The notes beneath the pieces were generated by a model that saw only the letters and a program-made list of their open reading frames with translations, was not told the origin of the DNA and made no database searches. From assembly GCF_000403135.1 (NCBI RefSeq), contig NZ_AQPN01000103.1, positions 1-64,000 on the forward strand: 64,000 bases of DNA, given 5' to 3'. The DNA comes from Arcticibacter svalbardensis MN12-7 (GTDB taxonomy: Bacteria; Bacteroidota; Bacteroidia; Sphingobacteriales; Sphingobacteriaceae). Below, in pieces: positions 53,901 through 62,806 of this stretch (position 1 is its first letter; every line of letters begins with the position of its first letter). Made by a program: the position numbers and the translations under genes.

Positions 53901-54188
53901 CCTACAAATTCACCTATACTATCCACCCTGTTCTTAGAAAAGTCTGATTTTATAAGACTTAACTCTGTACGTCTGGGTTATAACTTTAAGATTAACAGTC
54001 TGAAATGGCTTCAAGGTTTAGGCCTTTATGTTACAGGTCAAAACTTATTAACCATTACCAATTACACTGGTTATGACCCTTTGATCAACAGTCCTAAATC
54101 AAGTGGAGGTAATCAGTCTCTGGGGATCGATTACGCCAGTTACCCATCTTCCAGGACGTTTATTTTCGGAGCAACAATAAAATTATAA
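50922..54188 (+). CDS. SusC/RagA-family TonB-dependent receptor with STN domain
   Basis: A 1088-residue outer-membrane transporter. It has a signal peptide (1-28), an STN/secretin-type signalling domain (about 40-108) that communicates with FecR, a carboxypeptidase-regulatory-like domain (about 120-195, KGTVLDETGQPLPGATVKES), a TonB box-like NEVMVVGYGKQ near 195, a plug (about 205-335, DNLLQGKVAGVRVI, AIYGARGSNGVVIVTTKKG) and a barrel of about 700 residues. With the SusD lipoprotein encoded 2 bp downstream it forms a nutrient-uptake complex, typically for oligosaccharides or other large substrates. The STN domain marks it as the sensor of its own regulon. Confidence 0.96.
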   Translation: MNHKITQIILKSLCLLVVLFLVIPTGQATTPVSKSYNESANATLVSIFTRLSKQTNYKFSYSEAVIKDKNTYVLTDSKVFEVVLKDLAQKAGFTYSIVDHQVLINKENKTQSQLSSRQQAIKGTVLDETGQPLPGATVKESGTKNGVVTNVNGQFTINASLGKTLEVSFLGYKTKTITIDANTLKIQLEADAASLNEVMVVGYGKQIKRDVTGSVTQLSETNFRQGVVVSADNLLQGKVAGVRVIGGSGEPGGGVDVMIRGVGSIRSGSTPLFVVDGVPLANDEVSPGGQDVGFGSSRAKNPLNFLNTSDIESITVLKDASAAAIYGARGSNGVVIVTTKKGRKGDATFTADSYFGLSTVAHKLDVLTADEYRSATTDVAFDHGGNTDWQDVIYRQAKTTNNSLAFSKQTTSGNYYASVANMDQEGIVHNSGFKRTSGRINASESFLDNQRLKIGMNLTASETKDDGVPTSDDGGSNGQLIIHTLMSNPTRNVFDEEGKYTNFNMNAHYNPAYLLSVYNDNTRTLRALGNMDVSFRILKGLEYKLNVGIDRSTAERNTTIYPNLTDISTTGRYVQYNLDSKNSLLEHYLNYNLLANKHKVELLAGFSYQKFERSGTSFSLMGISPASAGVKPENNPNFSGTQNGVTGFAQENELQSFFTRANYSYNNKYLLTASLRADGSTRFGDNNKYGLFPSFALGWNLAEENFLKDYGVVQDLKLRASWGETGNQEVQNKLTKASYALSGADGYYLNDDLALVNGISVTRTPNPDLKWEVVTQYNVGLDFELFSGKLYGTLDYFNKTTTDAILNIPSQVLSPTPNVWVNIDGKIVNKGFEFMLGTRLVNKENFSWSIDANGATLSNKIEKLPISEILSGTISGPGQSGVYANIYKSGYAAGSFYLLEHIGFDEKGGNIFMDKNGDGVINASDRSIIEGAIPKFTYGVNNQMTFKDFDFSFSVIGQTGGYLVNNTGLNALNINNLASDRNVASGYYESGANPTNSPILSTLFLEKSDFIRLNSVRLGYNFKINSLKWLQGLGLYVTGQNLLTITNYTGYDPLINSPKSSGGNQSLGIDYASYPSSRTFIFGATIKL

Positions 54189-54190
54189 AA

Positions 54191-55951
54191 ATGAAAAGGA
54201 ATAACATATTTAGAATTAAAAATATTCTGGTTTTGTTAACAGTGCTGTGTTTTACAGGTTGCACAAAATTAGATGAAGTAGTATTGGATGAAGTACTAGG
54301 AGCAGACGCATCAAATCCCGCAGGAGCATTAGCAGCAGCTTATGACCGTTTAGGCGACAGAACCTTTGTCGATAACGGATGCGTATTTTCCTTACAGGAA
54401 TATACAACAGACGAAGCCATGCTCCCTACCCGTGGAAGTGACTGGGGTGATGGAGGCAAGTGGCGCTCCATGCATGAATTTACCTGGGCAGCCGATAATT
54501 CAATAGTTACCGATAACTGGAATCTGCTTACCAATGGCATCACCAGATCGTTAACAGCTATTAACGCCATAAGCAACAGTGACCTTGCAGAGAAAACATT
54601 ATATCTCGCAGAAGCAAAAGGCCTGTTAGCCTACTATACATTCTCAACGCTGGATTTATTCAACCAGTCACCTTACAGGGATCCAAGTGATCCAAAAGCG
54701 CCTCTTGAAATCAAACAGGCCCCAACTGCTATAGACGAACTGATCGTTGAAGTGGAAGGCTTAATACCCGATCTGGCCAAGCTCGGCGAGCAATCTACCC
54801 ATAATGGAAGGTTTACTAAAGAAGCCGCCTATGGATTGCTTGCAAACATGTATTTAAACCGTGCGGTATTTAAAAACAGATATGCAGCGACGTTTAACTT
54901 TACAGAAGCAGCAGTAAGTGGCAGCGAGACTGATATGGATAAAGTGATCTATTATACCACTTTATTGATCAACAACCCTAAGTTTAAGTTGAACACGAAT
55001 TACTTTGACAACTTTGCCATTACGAACTCAGGTGGATCAGAGTTGATCTTTGCCATCGTTCAAAAGATCGATAATGTCCGGAATGGAGATAATGATTTCG
55101 CCTATACCTGTATGGAGCGTAATCAAAGAGCATCACCAGCAAATCGTGGAACGAATGCATCCTGTACCACACCCGAATTTTATTACAGTTGGAATGGTCA
55201 TCACGAAGATCCCCGATTTACGAGAAATTACCAGTACAGTGACGGAACCTGGTTCATGAACAATGCCGTGGGAAGCGTTCCAGCAACCTCTATCGTTGCG
55301 AATAGTAATAATCTTCCTTGGTTTCATTTCAACAGAGGCATGATAGCCGGTCCGCAATACGGACCTAAATTAACAGCAGCAGGAGGGTTTGAAATGACTT
55401 CAGATGGCCGGATCAAAGTTTCGGAGCTATATATGGAAAAAAGCAGCACCACAAAAATGGACTTTACACCTGAGCTGAACTTTGATATTCCGGGACAGTC
55501 TGTATTTGCTCAAAACCAAATCAACCAGGGCGTGCGCGTATTCAAGTATGAATTTGATCCTGAAGAAGGCAATGGCTCGAGTAATGTAGATATTCCTTTA
55601 TTCCGTTTAGGAGGGATTTATACCATGAGGGCAGAAGCCAACTTCCGTAAGGGACTAACTGCTGCTGCATTGGCGGATATCAATATCCTGCGTACTTCAA
55701 GAACAAGAGAATCCTTATATGCCAATGCTCCTGGAGTAGCATTGGCATCTCTTGATGAAGCTACCCTTTATAGGGAAATTGGTTTTGAATTATACTGGGA
55801 AATGTACAGGAGACAACAGATGATCCGTTTTGGAAAGTTTGACTTAGCGTATACCGCCAAGCCTGTTTCTGATCCGTTTAGAAGGGTTTTCCCTATTCCA
55901 CAGACGACTATTGATGTAACGAAGGATTTCGTACAGAATAAGGGGTATTAA
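54191..55951 (+). CDS. SusD/RagB-family nutrient-binding lipoprotein
   Basis: A 586-residue lipoprotein (lipidated Cys24 in CFTGC). The N-terminal region has the TPR-like helices seen in SusD (SNPAGALAAAYDRLGDRTFV, AEAKGLLAYYTFSTLDLFNQ). The C-terminal RagB/SusD part contains FRLGGIYTMRAEANFRKGLT near 472 and REIGFELYWEMYRRQQMIRF near 530. It caps the SusC pore and binds the ligand. No dedicated degradative enzyme follows in the same operon; a terminator lies about 30 bp after the stop, so the substrate cannot be deduced from the gene set. Confidence 0.95.
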   Translation: MKRNNIFRIKNILVLLTVLCFTGCTKLDEVVLDEVLGADASNPAGALAAAYDRLGDRTFVDNGCVFSLQEYTTDEAMLPTRGSDWGDGGKWRSMHEFTWAADNSIVTDNWNLLTNGITRSLTAINAISNSDLAEKTLYLAEAKGLLAYYTFSTLDLFNQSPYRDPSDPKAPLEIKQAPTAIDELIVEVEGLIPDLAKLGEQSTHNGRFTKEAAYGLLANMYLNRAVFKNRYAATFNFTEAAVSGSETDMDKVIYYTTLLINNPKFKLNTNYFDNFAITNSGGSELIFAIVQKIDNVRNGDNDFAYTCMERNQRASPANRGTNASCTTPEFYYSWNGHHEDPRFTRNYQYSDGTWFMNNAVGSVPATSIVANSNNLPWFHFNRGMIAGPQYGPKLTAAGGFEMTSDGRIKVSELYMEKSSTTKMDFTPELNFDIPGQSVFAQNQINQGVRVFKYEFDPEEGNGSSNVDIPLFRLGGIYTMRAEANFRKGLTAAALADINILRTSRTRESLYANAPGVALASLDEATLYREIGFELYWEMYRRQQMIRFGKFDLAYTAKPVSDPFRRVFPIPQTTIDVTKDFVQNKGY

Positions 55952-55982
55952 GTCAAGTTTTAAAATAGCACTCAAATAATTT

Positions 55983-56019
55983 AAAAGCCTGCAAACTTAA
56001 CGGTTAGCAGGCTTTTTTT
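55983..56019 (+). terminator. Terminator of the fecR-susC-susD operon
   Basis: A perfect 10-bp stem (AAAAGCCTGC at 55983-55992, GCAGGCTTTT at 56007-56016) runs straight into a T tract. It ends the operon 31 bp after susD. Confidence 0.9.
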
Positions 56020-56301
56020 GCATTAAGTATAACTATATCTATTTACTGCAAAGCAAATAATGTAAATCAAAATCTCACTCGTCCTTCAAACGATTTTACC
56101 AGTTATCCATCTGGCGTGTCAGAATTTGAAAGCTGCGGCTTTAAAGCGTATTACATTGACGGCTTTAAAGCGCCTTTTGTTAAACAATCTAATGTTCGTA
56201 TAGGACTTGAACTAGGCGAAGTTATCGATATGAAAGTGAACGGAACTACGTACTGCCTGCCTCAACTTGTCGGCCGTCTAGATCTACCATCAATTTATTA
56301 A
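56020..56301 (+). pseudogene. Possible gene fragment after the terminator
   Basis: The frame that ends at TAA 56299-56301 stays open upstream into the terminator, with no ATG. It reads NLTRPSNDFTSYPSGVSEFE, SCGFKAYYIDGFKAPFVKQS and VRIGLELGEVIDMKVNG, which has protein-like composition, with a GTG at 56116 as the only plausible start (61 residues). I do not recognise a family. It may be the 3-prime end of a decayed gene or chance. Confidence 0.3.
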
Positions 56302-56334
56302 TCCTAACCTAACATAAACTTCAATTGCCGGAAA

Positions 56335-56342
56335 TATCTTTG
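56335..56342 (+). promoter_or_regulatory. Candidate -7 box (TATCTTTG) of the second sigma-fecR operon
   Basis: TATCTTTG fits the TAnnTTTG consensus exactly and lies 25 bp before the sigma ATG. I see no good TTTG -33 element at the expected spacing. Confidence 0.42.
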
Positions 56343-56367
56343 AAGAATTCTATCTACCATTTACTAT

Positions 56368-56955
56368 ATGATTGAATTATCTGATAAAGAACTGCTTTTG
56401 CGTTTATCTTTAGGAGATGAGCAAGCCTTCAAGACACTATTTGACAGATATTGGAAGAGCCTTTTTACCTTCGTGTACCGTTTTACCAAAAACGAAACTG
56501 AAACCAAAGATATAATACAGGACGTTTTCCTTTATGTTTGGAATAATAAAGACACCATCTATGTCAAGGATTCCTTATTGCCTTATTTGAAGACAGTAGC
56601 CAGGAATAACGTCATGACCGCATTTCGTAAAGACAAGATCAGGCTGGAGGGTGTGGATATACTCGTAGAAAGAATAGAGACATATACCGCCAGTGATGAC
56701 CAGCTGCTCTATAAAGAAGCTAAAAAAACAGTTGACTCTGAGTTATCAAAAATGCATTTCAATATGAGGTCGTGTTTCCAGCTTAGCCGGTTTGAAGATA
56801 AATCTATCCGGGAGATCTCAAAAGAACTGCAACTCTCTGAGCAAACCGTCCGGAATAATATCTCTGAAGCTTTGCGCAGGTTACGGATCTGTATACATCA
56901 CAGTTCATCCATCAATCTATACCTTCTCCTGGCTTTTATGATGTTTAAAAGTTAA
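56368..56955 (+). CDS. ECF-type RNA polymerase sigma factor
   Basis: A 195-residue sigma factor. Region 2 (about 14-85) has LSLGDEQAFKTLFDRYWKSL and TKDIIQDVFLYVWNNKD. Region 4 (about 130-180) has MHFNMRSCFQLSRFEDKSIR and LQLSEQTVRNNISEALRRLR. It is followed after 58 bp by a fecR gene and then an Oar-like receptor, the standard cell-surface signalling arrangement. The other sigma factor of the window (45778) is similar in layout but lacks this context. Confidence 0.94.
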   Translation: MIELSDKELLLRLSLGDEQAFKTLFDRYWKSLFTFVYRFTKNETETKDIIQDVFLYVWNNKDTIYVKDSLLPYLKTVARNNVMTAFRKDKIRLEGVDILVERIETYTASDDQLLYKEAKKTVDSELSKMHFNMRSCFQLSRFEDKSIREISKELQLSEQTVRNNISEALRRLRICIHHSSSINLYLLLAFMMFKS

Positions 56956-57013
56956 TATAACGTTAACCTGTTCTTAAAGTACATTTTAGCTTCTCAAACG
57001 CTAATGCTTATGT

Positions 57014-58030
57014 ATGAAGAGCAAAAAATCTCAATTAGTAAAAAGGCTTTTTGAGCAATATCAGGATCGTTCGATTCCCCAACATCAGAAAGAGATCATC
57101 GATGAATGGTTTGAAAACCATAAAAGCGAAGGGAACGAAGATATTTTTGATCAACCTGAAACGGAAGAGCTGATCTACCAGGAATTAAGTCTGCGTATAA
57201 TGGATTCTATAAAACCTACACCGGTACACCGCATGTGGCCGATTCCGCTATGGATCCAGGTGGCTTGCTCCATATGCGCGATTTTTCTAATCGCTGGCCT
57301 GTATTTTTATACAAAAAACACTTCAGCAACCCGTATTGAGGAAACAATGAATGCGGTAACTACGAAAAACGGAGAGGTTAAGCAGATCACACTCGACGAT
57401 GGCACGCATATCTGGCTCAATTCAGCTACCCTGATAAGGGTTCCTGCATCTTTTAAAAAATCAAAAAATAGAATCGTTTATCTGGACAAAGGAGAAGCCT
57501 TTTTTGACGTAAAACATGATCCTGCCCATCCATTTAGTGTTGTTTCCGGCAATTTAGAAACCAAAGATATTGGCACCTCTTTTTCCATAAGAGCATACCA
57601 TCCTGATCGGGAGTACCGGGTTGGAGTAGCTTCAGGGATCGTAGATGTTTATTCCATAGACGGCTCCGGTAAACGGAGTCCGCTGAGTAGAGGGATCTCC
57701 CAAGGGCAGGTATTACTTTACAAGCCAATAAGTAAGAAAGTAACGCTGACTGAAAAGAACCTTGCGCTTATGAACAGCTGGAAAACAGACGGCTCAATAT
57801 ACTTCGATGCCATGAACCTCGTGCAGATAGGCGAGGAACTCGAACGTCATTTCAATATTAAAGTGATTATATCCGATCCTGAACTCGACACAAATACCTA
57901 TAACATCAAACTGGATAACCTCAGCCTGAATGAGATGCTGCAACAGCTGACGGCGATAACAAGCTTCAGCTACAAGCTGGAAAATACTAGTTTAACCATT
58001 CACCCTTCAAATAAAACGAAAATGAAATAA
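57014..58030 (+). CDS. FecR-family anti-sigma factor/signal transducer
   Basis: A 338-residue protein: cytoplasmic N-terminal region (about 1-75), one membrane helix (about 80-98), FecR domain (about 110-220, ITLDDGTHIWLNSATLIRVP, DIGTSFSIRAY) and C-terminal DUF4974 (about 258-332, YFDAMNLVQIGEELERHFNI, LDNLSLNEMLQQLTAITSFS). It should control the sigma factor encoded just upstream. The downstream receptor has no obvious STN domain at its N-terminus, so the signal source is less clear than in the SusC operon. Confidence 0.92.
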   Translation: MKSKKSQLVKRLFEQYQDRSIPQHQKEIIDEWFENHKSEGNEDIFDQPETEELIYQELSLRIMDSIKPTPVHRMWPIPLWIQVACSICAIFLIAGLYFYTKNTSATRIEETMNAVTTKNGEVKQITLDDGTHIWLNSATLIRVPASFKKSKNRIVYLDKGEAFFDVKHDPAHPFSVVSGNLETKDIGTSFSIRAYHPDREYRVGVASGIVDVYSIDGSGKRSPLSRGISQGQVLLYKPISKKVTLTEKNLALMNSWKTDGSIYFDAMNLVQIGEELERHFNIKVIISDPELDTNTYNIKLDNLSLNEMLQQLTAITSFSYKLENTSLTIHPSNKTKMK

Positions 58031-58049
58031 AGGAAAGATACAAAATAGC

Positions 58050-58101
58050 CGGAAGTGCGGGAACACTTCCGACTATAAAACCTGGGCTGTAGCAGCCTGG
58101 C
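58050..58101 (+). other. Paired hairpins between fecR and the Oar-like receptor gene
   Basis: CGGAAGTG at 58050-58057 pairs perfectly with CACTTCCG at 58064-58071 (6-nt loop). A second, weaker stem (GGGCTG / CAGCCT with wobble pairs) follows at about 58081-58100. No T-run follows either. The position mirrors the hairpin after the other fecR gene. Confidence 0.5.
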
Positions 58102-58142
58102 TTATTCAATTAACTCTACAAAAATTAATTAATTAACTAAAT

Positions 58143-61100
58143 ATGCAGTTTTTTATTCATTTATTAAAAAAGGGTAACAAAAGAAATTCTTTTAACCTCT
58201 TCTTATTTATTTTCTTATTGCTAGCTGCAATAGGTAATACGACTTACGCGCAATCCACGGATGCGTCAATATCCGGACAGGTAAAAGATGATAAAGGTGA
58301 TCCTCTGCCTGGAGTTAACATTTCTATTCAGAACTCTTCAAATGGATTTCGTTCTTCAAGTACAACCAATGTGGAAGGCAGATATAGCTTTCGACAATTG
58401 CCTTTAGGCAGGCAATATTTTGTTGAGGCATCTTACATTGGATTTAACAAACAAGTAAAAAATGGATTATCAATTAACCAGGGCGACCGACTCATTGTTG
58501 ATATTACCATGTCCGGAAATGCGACAGGTTTAAATGAAGTCGTAGTACAAGGTACTGTTTTAAGTAGCCGGAATGATCGTCTTGGTGGAAGTACATCCAT
58601 CAATGCACGTACCATTCAGCAGATTCCAGCGCTAAACCGGAACTTTACAAGTCTCCTTTCCTTAGCGCCAACTGCTAATGGTGGTTCAGTAAGCGGCCAG
58701 TTGCCCTCATCTACCAATTATCTGATTGATGGTACCAGTGCGCGTAGCAACTTAACATCAGGTGCAGTGGGTAGTGGACCTTACTCTTTATCACTCGAAG
58801 CCATTCGTGAGTTTGAAGTATCAACCAACATTTATGATGTATCTCAGGGACGTGCCGGTGGTGGTACTGTAAGCGCGGTAACCAAATCAGGAACCAATAC
58901 CTTTACCGGATCGGCATTTGATTATTACCGTTCGGATGATCTAGCGAGTCCTTATGATATCCGTGGAAATAAACGTGTGCAAAACTTCACTACCAATCAG
59001 TATGGTTTTAGTTTAGGAGGCCCAATTATAAAGGATAAATTATTCTTCTTTACTGCGTTTGACCGTCAAAATCAGGCAGCACCTTTTAACATTGCGGATA
59101 TCCGTTCTGATGAAGATGCCATATCGTTGCGGATCAGCAAAGGTATGCTGGATAGTGTAATCCAGATCGGACGTGATAAATATGGATTAAGCAGTAGTGC
59201 TCAGGTTGGCGAATTTCCTAGAAATACGGTCGCTAATACTTTTTTTGCTCGTATTGACTGGCAGATCAACGACAAAAATCGCTTAACAATCAGAAACAAC
59301 TATAGCGACTGGAACAATCCCAATAGTACCGATGATAACTCAAACATCAACTTATTTGAGGTATACGGCGATTTCAAATCCAGGGAAAATACAACACTAG
59401 CATCATTGCGTACGCAGTTTAGTCCTAATTTTCTGAATGAGCTGAAGGTACAATACCAGAGTGCCAAACGTGATTATTTACCCAACAGCCAATTGCCAGT
59501 TGAAAATATTCCTCGTGCTATTGTAACGGTAAGATCAACTTTGCCGAACGGTACATTAGGGAGCACCTCCGTTCAACTAGGTGGTCAGCGTTTTACTCCG
59601 GAGAGTGATCTGGAAAACCAACTGCAACTGGTCAATACGAGTTATCTAACCAAAGGTAAATACAACTTTACATTTGGTACGGATAACACCTTAACCTACC
59701 TGGATACCTATATTTCTAATGAGCAAAATGGAAGGTTCATTTTTAACAGCATAGAAGAGTTTAATGACTTAAACCCCACCCGGTTTGTCCGTGAAGTACC
59801 TATTGACGGGATCCCTTCTGTACAACAGTACGTTTTGAACCTTTCTGCTTTTGGTCAGGTACAATTTGAACCGGTATCAAATGTAAGTGCTAGTTTTGGA
59901 CTCCGTTGGGATTTAACCAGCTATCTGACTAAAGGAGAATACAATCCGGTTGTGGAAAGTACTTTAGGATTAAGAACAGATGCAAATCCTACAGACTGGA
60001 ATAATTTTCAACCAAGAGTACAGTTTTCATGGGATGTCAAAGGTAAAAAGACCGATATCATCCGCCTGGGTGGAGGGATCTTCTCTTCAAATCCCATTAA
60101 CTATGCACAGGTTAATAATATCCAAAACACCGGAACTAAGGTAGCGTCCATCGATGTTACGCGTCCGAACACGGGTATAAACCTGGTCCCTGTACCTGAT
60201 TTTCCCGCGTATCGTGTAGATCCATCTACGGCACCTGGTTTAATTGCTGGAGCACCTACGGTGTCTACTATCAATTTAAATGACCCTAATCTTCAGATCC
60301 CCTCCATTTATAAGGCCAATTTAAGCTATAACCATCTCTTTGGCGACTGGTTGCGTTTAGGTATTAACCTTTTGGTTAGCCATACGAGTAATAACTATGT
60401 TTACCTTGATCGGAATATGGTTGATCAGCCGTATTTTACTCTTGCCAATGAGGCAAATCGTGGTGTATTTGTTCCAGCGAATACCATTTCAACATCTGGT
60501 GTTACCAACAACGTGCAAGGCAGAAAAACACAGTCAGTGGGTCGTACCCTGGAGTTAACAAATGGTGCTAAACTCAATCAAAAAGCCTTTGTTTTCGATG
60601 GTGACTACCGTTATTATAAAGATGGATTCTTATCGTTCAGTTATACCTGGAATGATACGAAGGACAATACCTCTTACAATGGAAACGTAGCCAATACCTC
60701 TACTTTCCGTCCTATAAAATCAGACCCAAGGGATTTAACTGAAATAAATTATTCCGATAATCAGTTCAGAAATAAGCTGGTTTTATATGGATCAACACCA
60801 ACATTTAAAGGATTCTCTTTCAGTGGCCGGTTTACAGGTAGCGGTGGTACACGCTTTTCCCTGACCGTTGACTCAGACATAAATGGTGACTTCGTAGGTG
60901 GACCAAGTACAGATAATGACCTGGCCTTTGTTTTTGACCCGAACGATCCAAACACCAATGCAGATGTCAAAGCCTCTATGGAAAAAGTGCTGAGTAATCC
61001 AGATAATCGCGCTAAAAAGTATCTTCAAAACAGTTTGGGTAAAATTGCAGATCGTAACGGTGGAAGCAACCCTTTTTCAGGCACGTTTGATGTACGTCTT

Positions 61101-61346
61101 TCCAAAAGCATTAAAACGTACGGAAGTCAGGCACTTACCATCACTGCCGATGTATTCAACTTTGCCAATTTGCTAAACAAGCACAAGGGAGTCAATTATA
61201 ACCTGGGACAACAAACGCTGTATACAGTGACCGGTTTTAACCAGGCTACCCAACAGTACAACTATCGTGTAAATGAGAACGTAGGGGTAACCACTGCAAA
61301 TGGTACACCTTATCAAATTCAATTAGGTGCACGGTATTCATTTTAA
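58143..61346 (+). CDS. Oar-like TonB-dependent receptor with carboxypeptidase-regulatory-like N-terminus
   Basis: A 1067-residue outer-membrane receptor. It has a long signal peptide (about 1-37, ending TTYAQ), a carboxypeptidase-regulatory-like domain (about 43-130, SGQVKDDKGDPLPGVNISIQ, YIGFNKQVKNG), a plug (about 135-260, NRNFTSLLSLAP, GGGTVSAVTKSGTN) and a barrel ending GARYSF. It is a full-length paralogue of the first gene in the window. There is no SusD gene. It is preceded by sigma-fecR and followed after 12 bp by a phosphodiesterase gene, so uptake of a phosphorylated or phosphodiesterase-released compound is a reasonable inference. Confidence 0.93.
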   Translation: MQFFIHLLKKGNKRNSFNLFLFIFLLLAAIGNTTYAQSTDASISGQVKDDKGDPLPGVNISIQNSSNGFRSSSTTNVEGRYSFRQLPLGRQYFVEASYIGFNKQVKNGLSINQGDRLIVDITMSGNATGLNEVVVQGTVLSSRNDRLGGSTSINARTIQQIPALNRNFTSLLSLAPTANGGSVSGQLPSSTNYLIDGTSARSNLTSGAVGSGPYSLSLEAIREFEVSTNIYDVSQGRAGGGTVSAVTKSGTNTFTGSAFDYYRSDDLASPYDIRGNKRVQNFTTNQYGFSLGGPIIKDKLFFFTAFDRQNQAAPFNIADIRSDEDAISLRISKGMLDSVIQIGRDKYGLSSSAQVGEFPRNTVANTFFARIDWQINDKNRLTIRNNYSDWNNPNSTDDNSNINLFEVYGDFKSRENTTLASLRTQFSPNFLNELKVQYQSAKRDYLPNSQLPVENIPRAIVTVRSTLPNGTLGSTSVQLGGQRFTPESDLENQLQLVNTSYLTKGKYNFTFGTDNTLTYLDTYISNEQNGRFIFNSIEEFNDLNPTRFVREVPIDGIPSVQQYVLNLSAFGQVQFEPVSNVSASFGLRWDLTSYLTKGEYNPVVESTLGLRTDANPTDWNNFQPRVQFSWDVKGKKTDIIRLGGGIFSSNPINYAQVNNIQNTGTKVASIDVTRPNTGINLVPVPDFPAYRVDPSTAPGLIAGAPTVSTINLNDPNLQIPSIYKANLSYNHLFGDWLRLGINLLVSHTSNNYVYLDRNMVDQPYFTLANEANRGVFVPANTISTSGVTNNVQGRKTQSVGRTLELTNGAKLNQKAFVFDGDYRYYKDGFLSFSYTWNDTKDNTSYNGNVANTSTFRPIKSDPRDLTEINYSDNQFRNKLVLYGSTPTFKGFSFSGRFTGSGGTRFSLTVDSDINGDFVGGPSTDNDLAFVFDPNDPNTNADVKASMEKVLSNPDNRAKKYLQNSLGKIADRNGGSNPFSGTFDVRLSKSIKTYGSQALTITADVFNFANLLNKHKGVNYNLGQQTLYTVTGFNQATQQYNYRVNENVGVTTANGTPYQIQLGARYSF

Positions 61347-61358
61347 TAAACAAATTTC

Positions 61359-62699
61359 ATGAGAAAGTTATTTTTAGTCCTCTTTTTAGTACCTCTATCC
61401 GTTCAACTTTCAGCACAGCAAGTTAAACATGTTATTATCATCAGCATTGATGGGTTCAGGCCTGATTTTTACAGGGAAGACACATGGGCCACGCCAACGC
61501 TACATAAAATGGTAGAAGAAGGCGTGTCGGCAGACGGAGTAAGGGGTGTGTTTCCAAGCGTTACCTACCCCTCACACACGACCATTATTACCGGAGCCAA
61601 ACCATTAAAACATGGGATCTACTACAATTCACCCTTTGAGGCAGAAGGATCAACCGGTAGATGGTACTGGGAAACCAGCCTGATAAAAGTACCCACATTA
61701 TGGGATGCAGCCGGAAAGGCCGGACTTAAAACAGCCTCTGTTTACTGGCCGGTATCATCAGGAGCGAAAATAGATTACAATATTCCGGAAGTTTGGACTT
61801 TGGATACCAATGTGGATCGTGTAGCACCAGTAAGAGCGTTATCCACTCCAAAAGGACTCTTCGAGGAGATTGAATTGAACGCTACCGGAAAACTGGATGC
61901 ACAGAAACTAAGCAGCGACTTTTCATCAGCCGATGAAAATGGAAGCAGGATGGTGGCTTACCTGATTGGTAAATACAAACCAAACCTGCTTACATTTCAC
62001 ATCTTTGCCGTTGATCATGCAGAGCATAACGATGGGCGGGATGGCGACCACGTACGGACAGCGGTAGCAGGTGCAGACCATGCCGTGAATAATATCCTGG
62101 AAGCCATTGAGCAGGCAGGCATAAAGGACAGTACGACTGTTATCGTAACTGGAGATCATGGTTTTGTGAATGTACACACTTCTGTGTCCCCGAATGTTTG
62201 GCTAGCACAAAATGGCTTGTATACCAGAACAAACGGGAAGCTGAATTGGAAAGCACAGTTCCATACATCAGGAGCTGCCGCTTTTTTGATGCTCAAGGAT
62301 CCAAAAGACGTAAAGACGCTGGCACAGGTACAGCAAATACTGAATGCTTTGCCTGAATCTCAGAAGAAGCTGTTCCGTGTTGTAAATCGTGCTGAACTGG
62401 ACAAAGTGGGCAGTGATCCAAATGCAGCTCTCGCTTTAGCACCTATTGAGGGCATTTCCATGAGTTCTTCCCTAACAGGAAATGCTCTTAAACCGGCTTC
62501 TGGTGGTACACATGGTTTCTATCCTGACTTTCAGCATATCCAAACCGGCTTTATTGTGTCTGGCGCAGGAGTCAAAAAGAATGTAACGCTCCCTTTGATC
62601 GGTCTTGAAGATATCGCTCCATTGGCAGCTAAACTATTGGGAATTAATTTTGATGCACCCGATGGTATTTTGTACCCGGGAATACTGGTAAAAAAATAA
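61359..62699 (+). CDS. Exported nucleotide pyrophosphatase/phosphodiesterase (NPP/ENPP-like)
   Basis: A 446-residue alkaline-phosphatase-superfamily enzyme with a signal peptide (1-19, ending LSAQ). The metal-binding Asp31 lies in IISIDGFRPDF, and the nucleophile Thr69 in PSVTYPSHTTI. Further metal ligands lie in FAVDHAEHNDGRDGDH near 210, TGDHGF near 265 and the late His in GGTHGFYPDF near 383. These are the hallmark residues of the type I phosphodiesterase family. It cleaves phosphodiester or pyrophosphate bonds in nucleotides or other head groups in the periplasm. Tight linkage to the upstream Oar-like receptor suggests a joint scavenging role. Confidence 0.94.
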   Translation: MRKLFLVLFLVPLSVQLSAQQVKHVIIISIDGFRPDFYREDTWATPTLHKMVEEGVSADGVRGVFPSVTYPSHTTIITGAKPLKHGIYYNSPFEAEGSTGRWYWETSLIKVPTLWDAAGKAGLKTASVYWPVSSGAKIDYNIPEVWTLDTNVDRVAPVRALSTPKGLFEEIELNATGKLDAQKLSSDFSSADENGSRMVAYLIGKYKPNLLTFHIFAVDHAEHNDGRDGDHVRTAVAGADHAVNNILEAIEQAGIKDSTTVIVTGDHGFVNVHTSVSPNVWLAQNGLYTRTNGKLNWKAQFHTSGAAAFLMLKDPKDVKTLAQVQQILNALPESQKKLFRVVNRAELDKVGSDPNAALALAPIEGISMSSSLTGNALKPASGGTHGFYPDFQHIQTGFIVSGAGVKKNVTLPLIGLEDIAPLAAKLLGINFDAPDGILYPGILVKK

Positions 62700-62718
62700 C
62701 AAATAGTATAAATAGAGA

Positions 62719-62760
62719 ACATCAAAAAACAGGCAGGGTAACTTGTCTGTTTTTTGATGT
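62719..62760 (+). terminator. Strong terminator after the phosphodiesterase gene
   Basis: A 19-bp stem (62719-62737 with 62742-62760, a few G-T pairs, GTAA loop) contains an internal run of six T residues in the right arm. It ends the sigma-fecR-receptor-phosphodiesterase transcript before the next receptor. Confidence 0.85.
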
Positions 62761-62778
62761 ATACTAGTTTGAGTATAC
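62759..62778 (+). promoter_or_regulatory. Inverted repeat upstream of the last receptor gene
   Basis: GTATACT at 62759-62765 and AGTATAC at 62772-62778 form a perfect 7-bp inverted repeat with a 6-bp spacer, 28 bp before the ATG at 62807. It could be an operator or promoter element. Confidence 0.35.
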
Positions 62779-62806
62779 GCGAAATTCTAAATAGGGCATT
62801 TGATTG

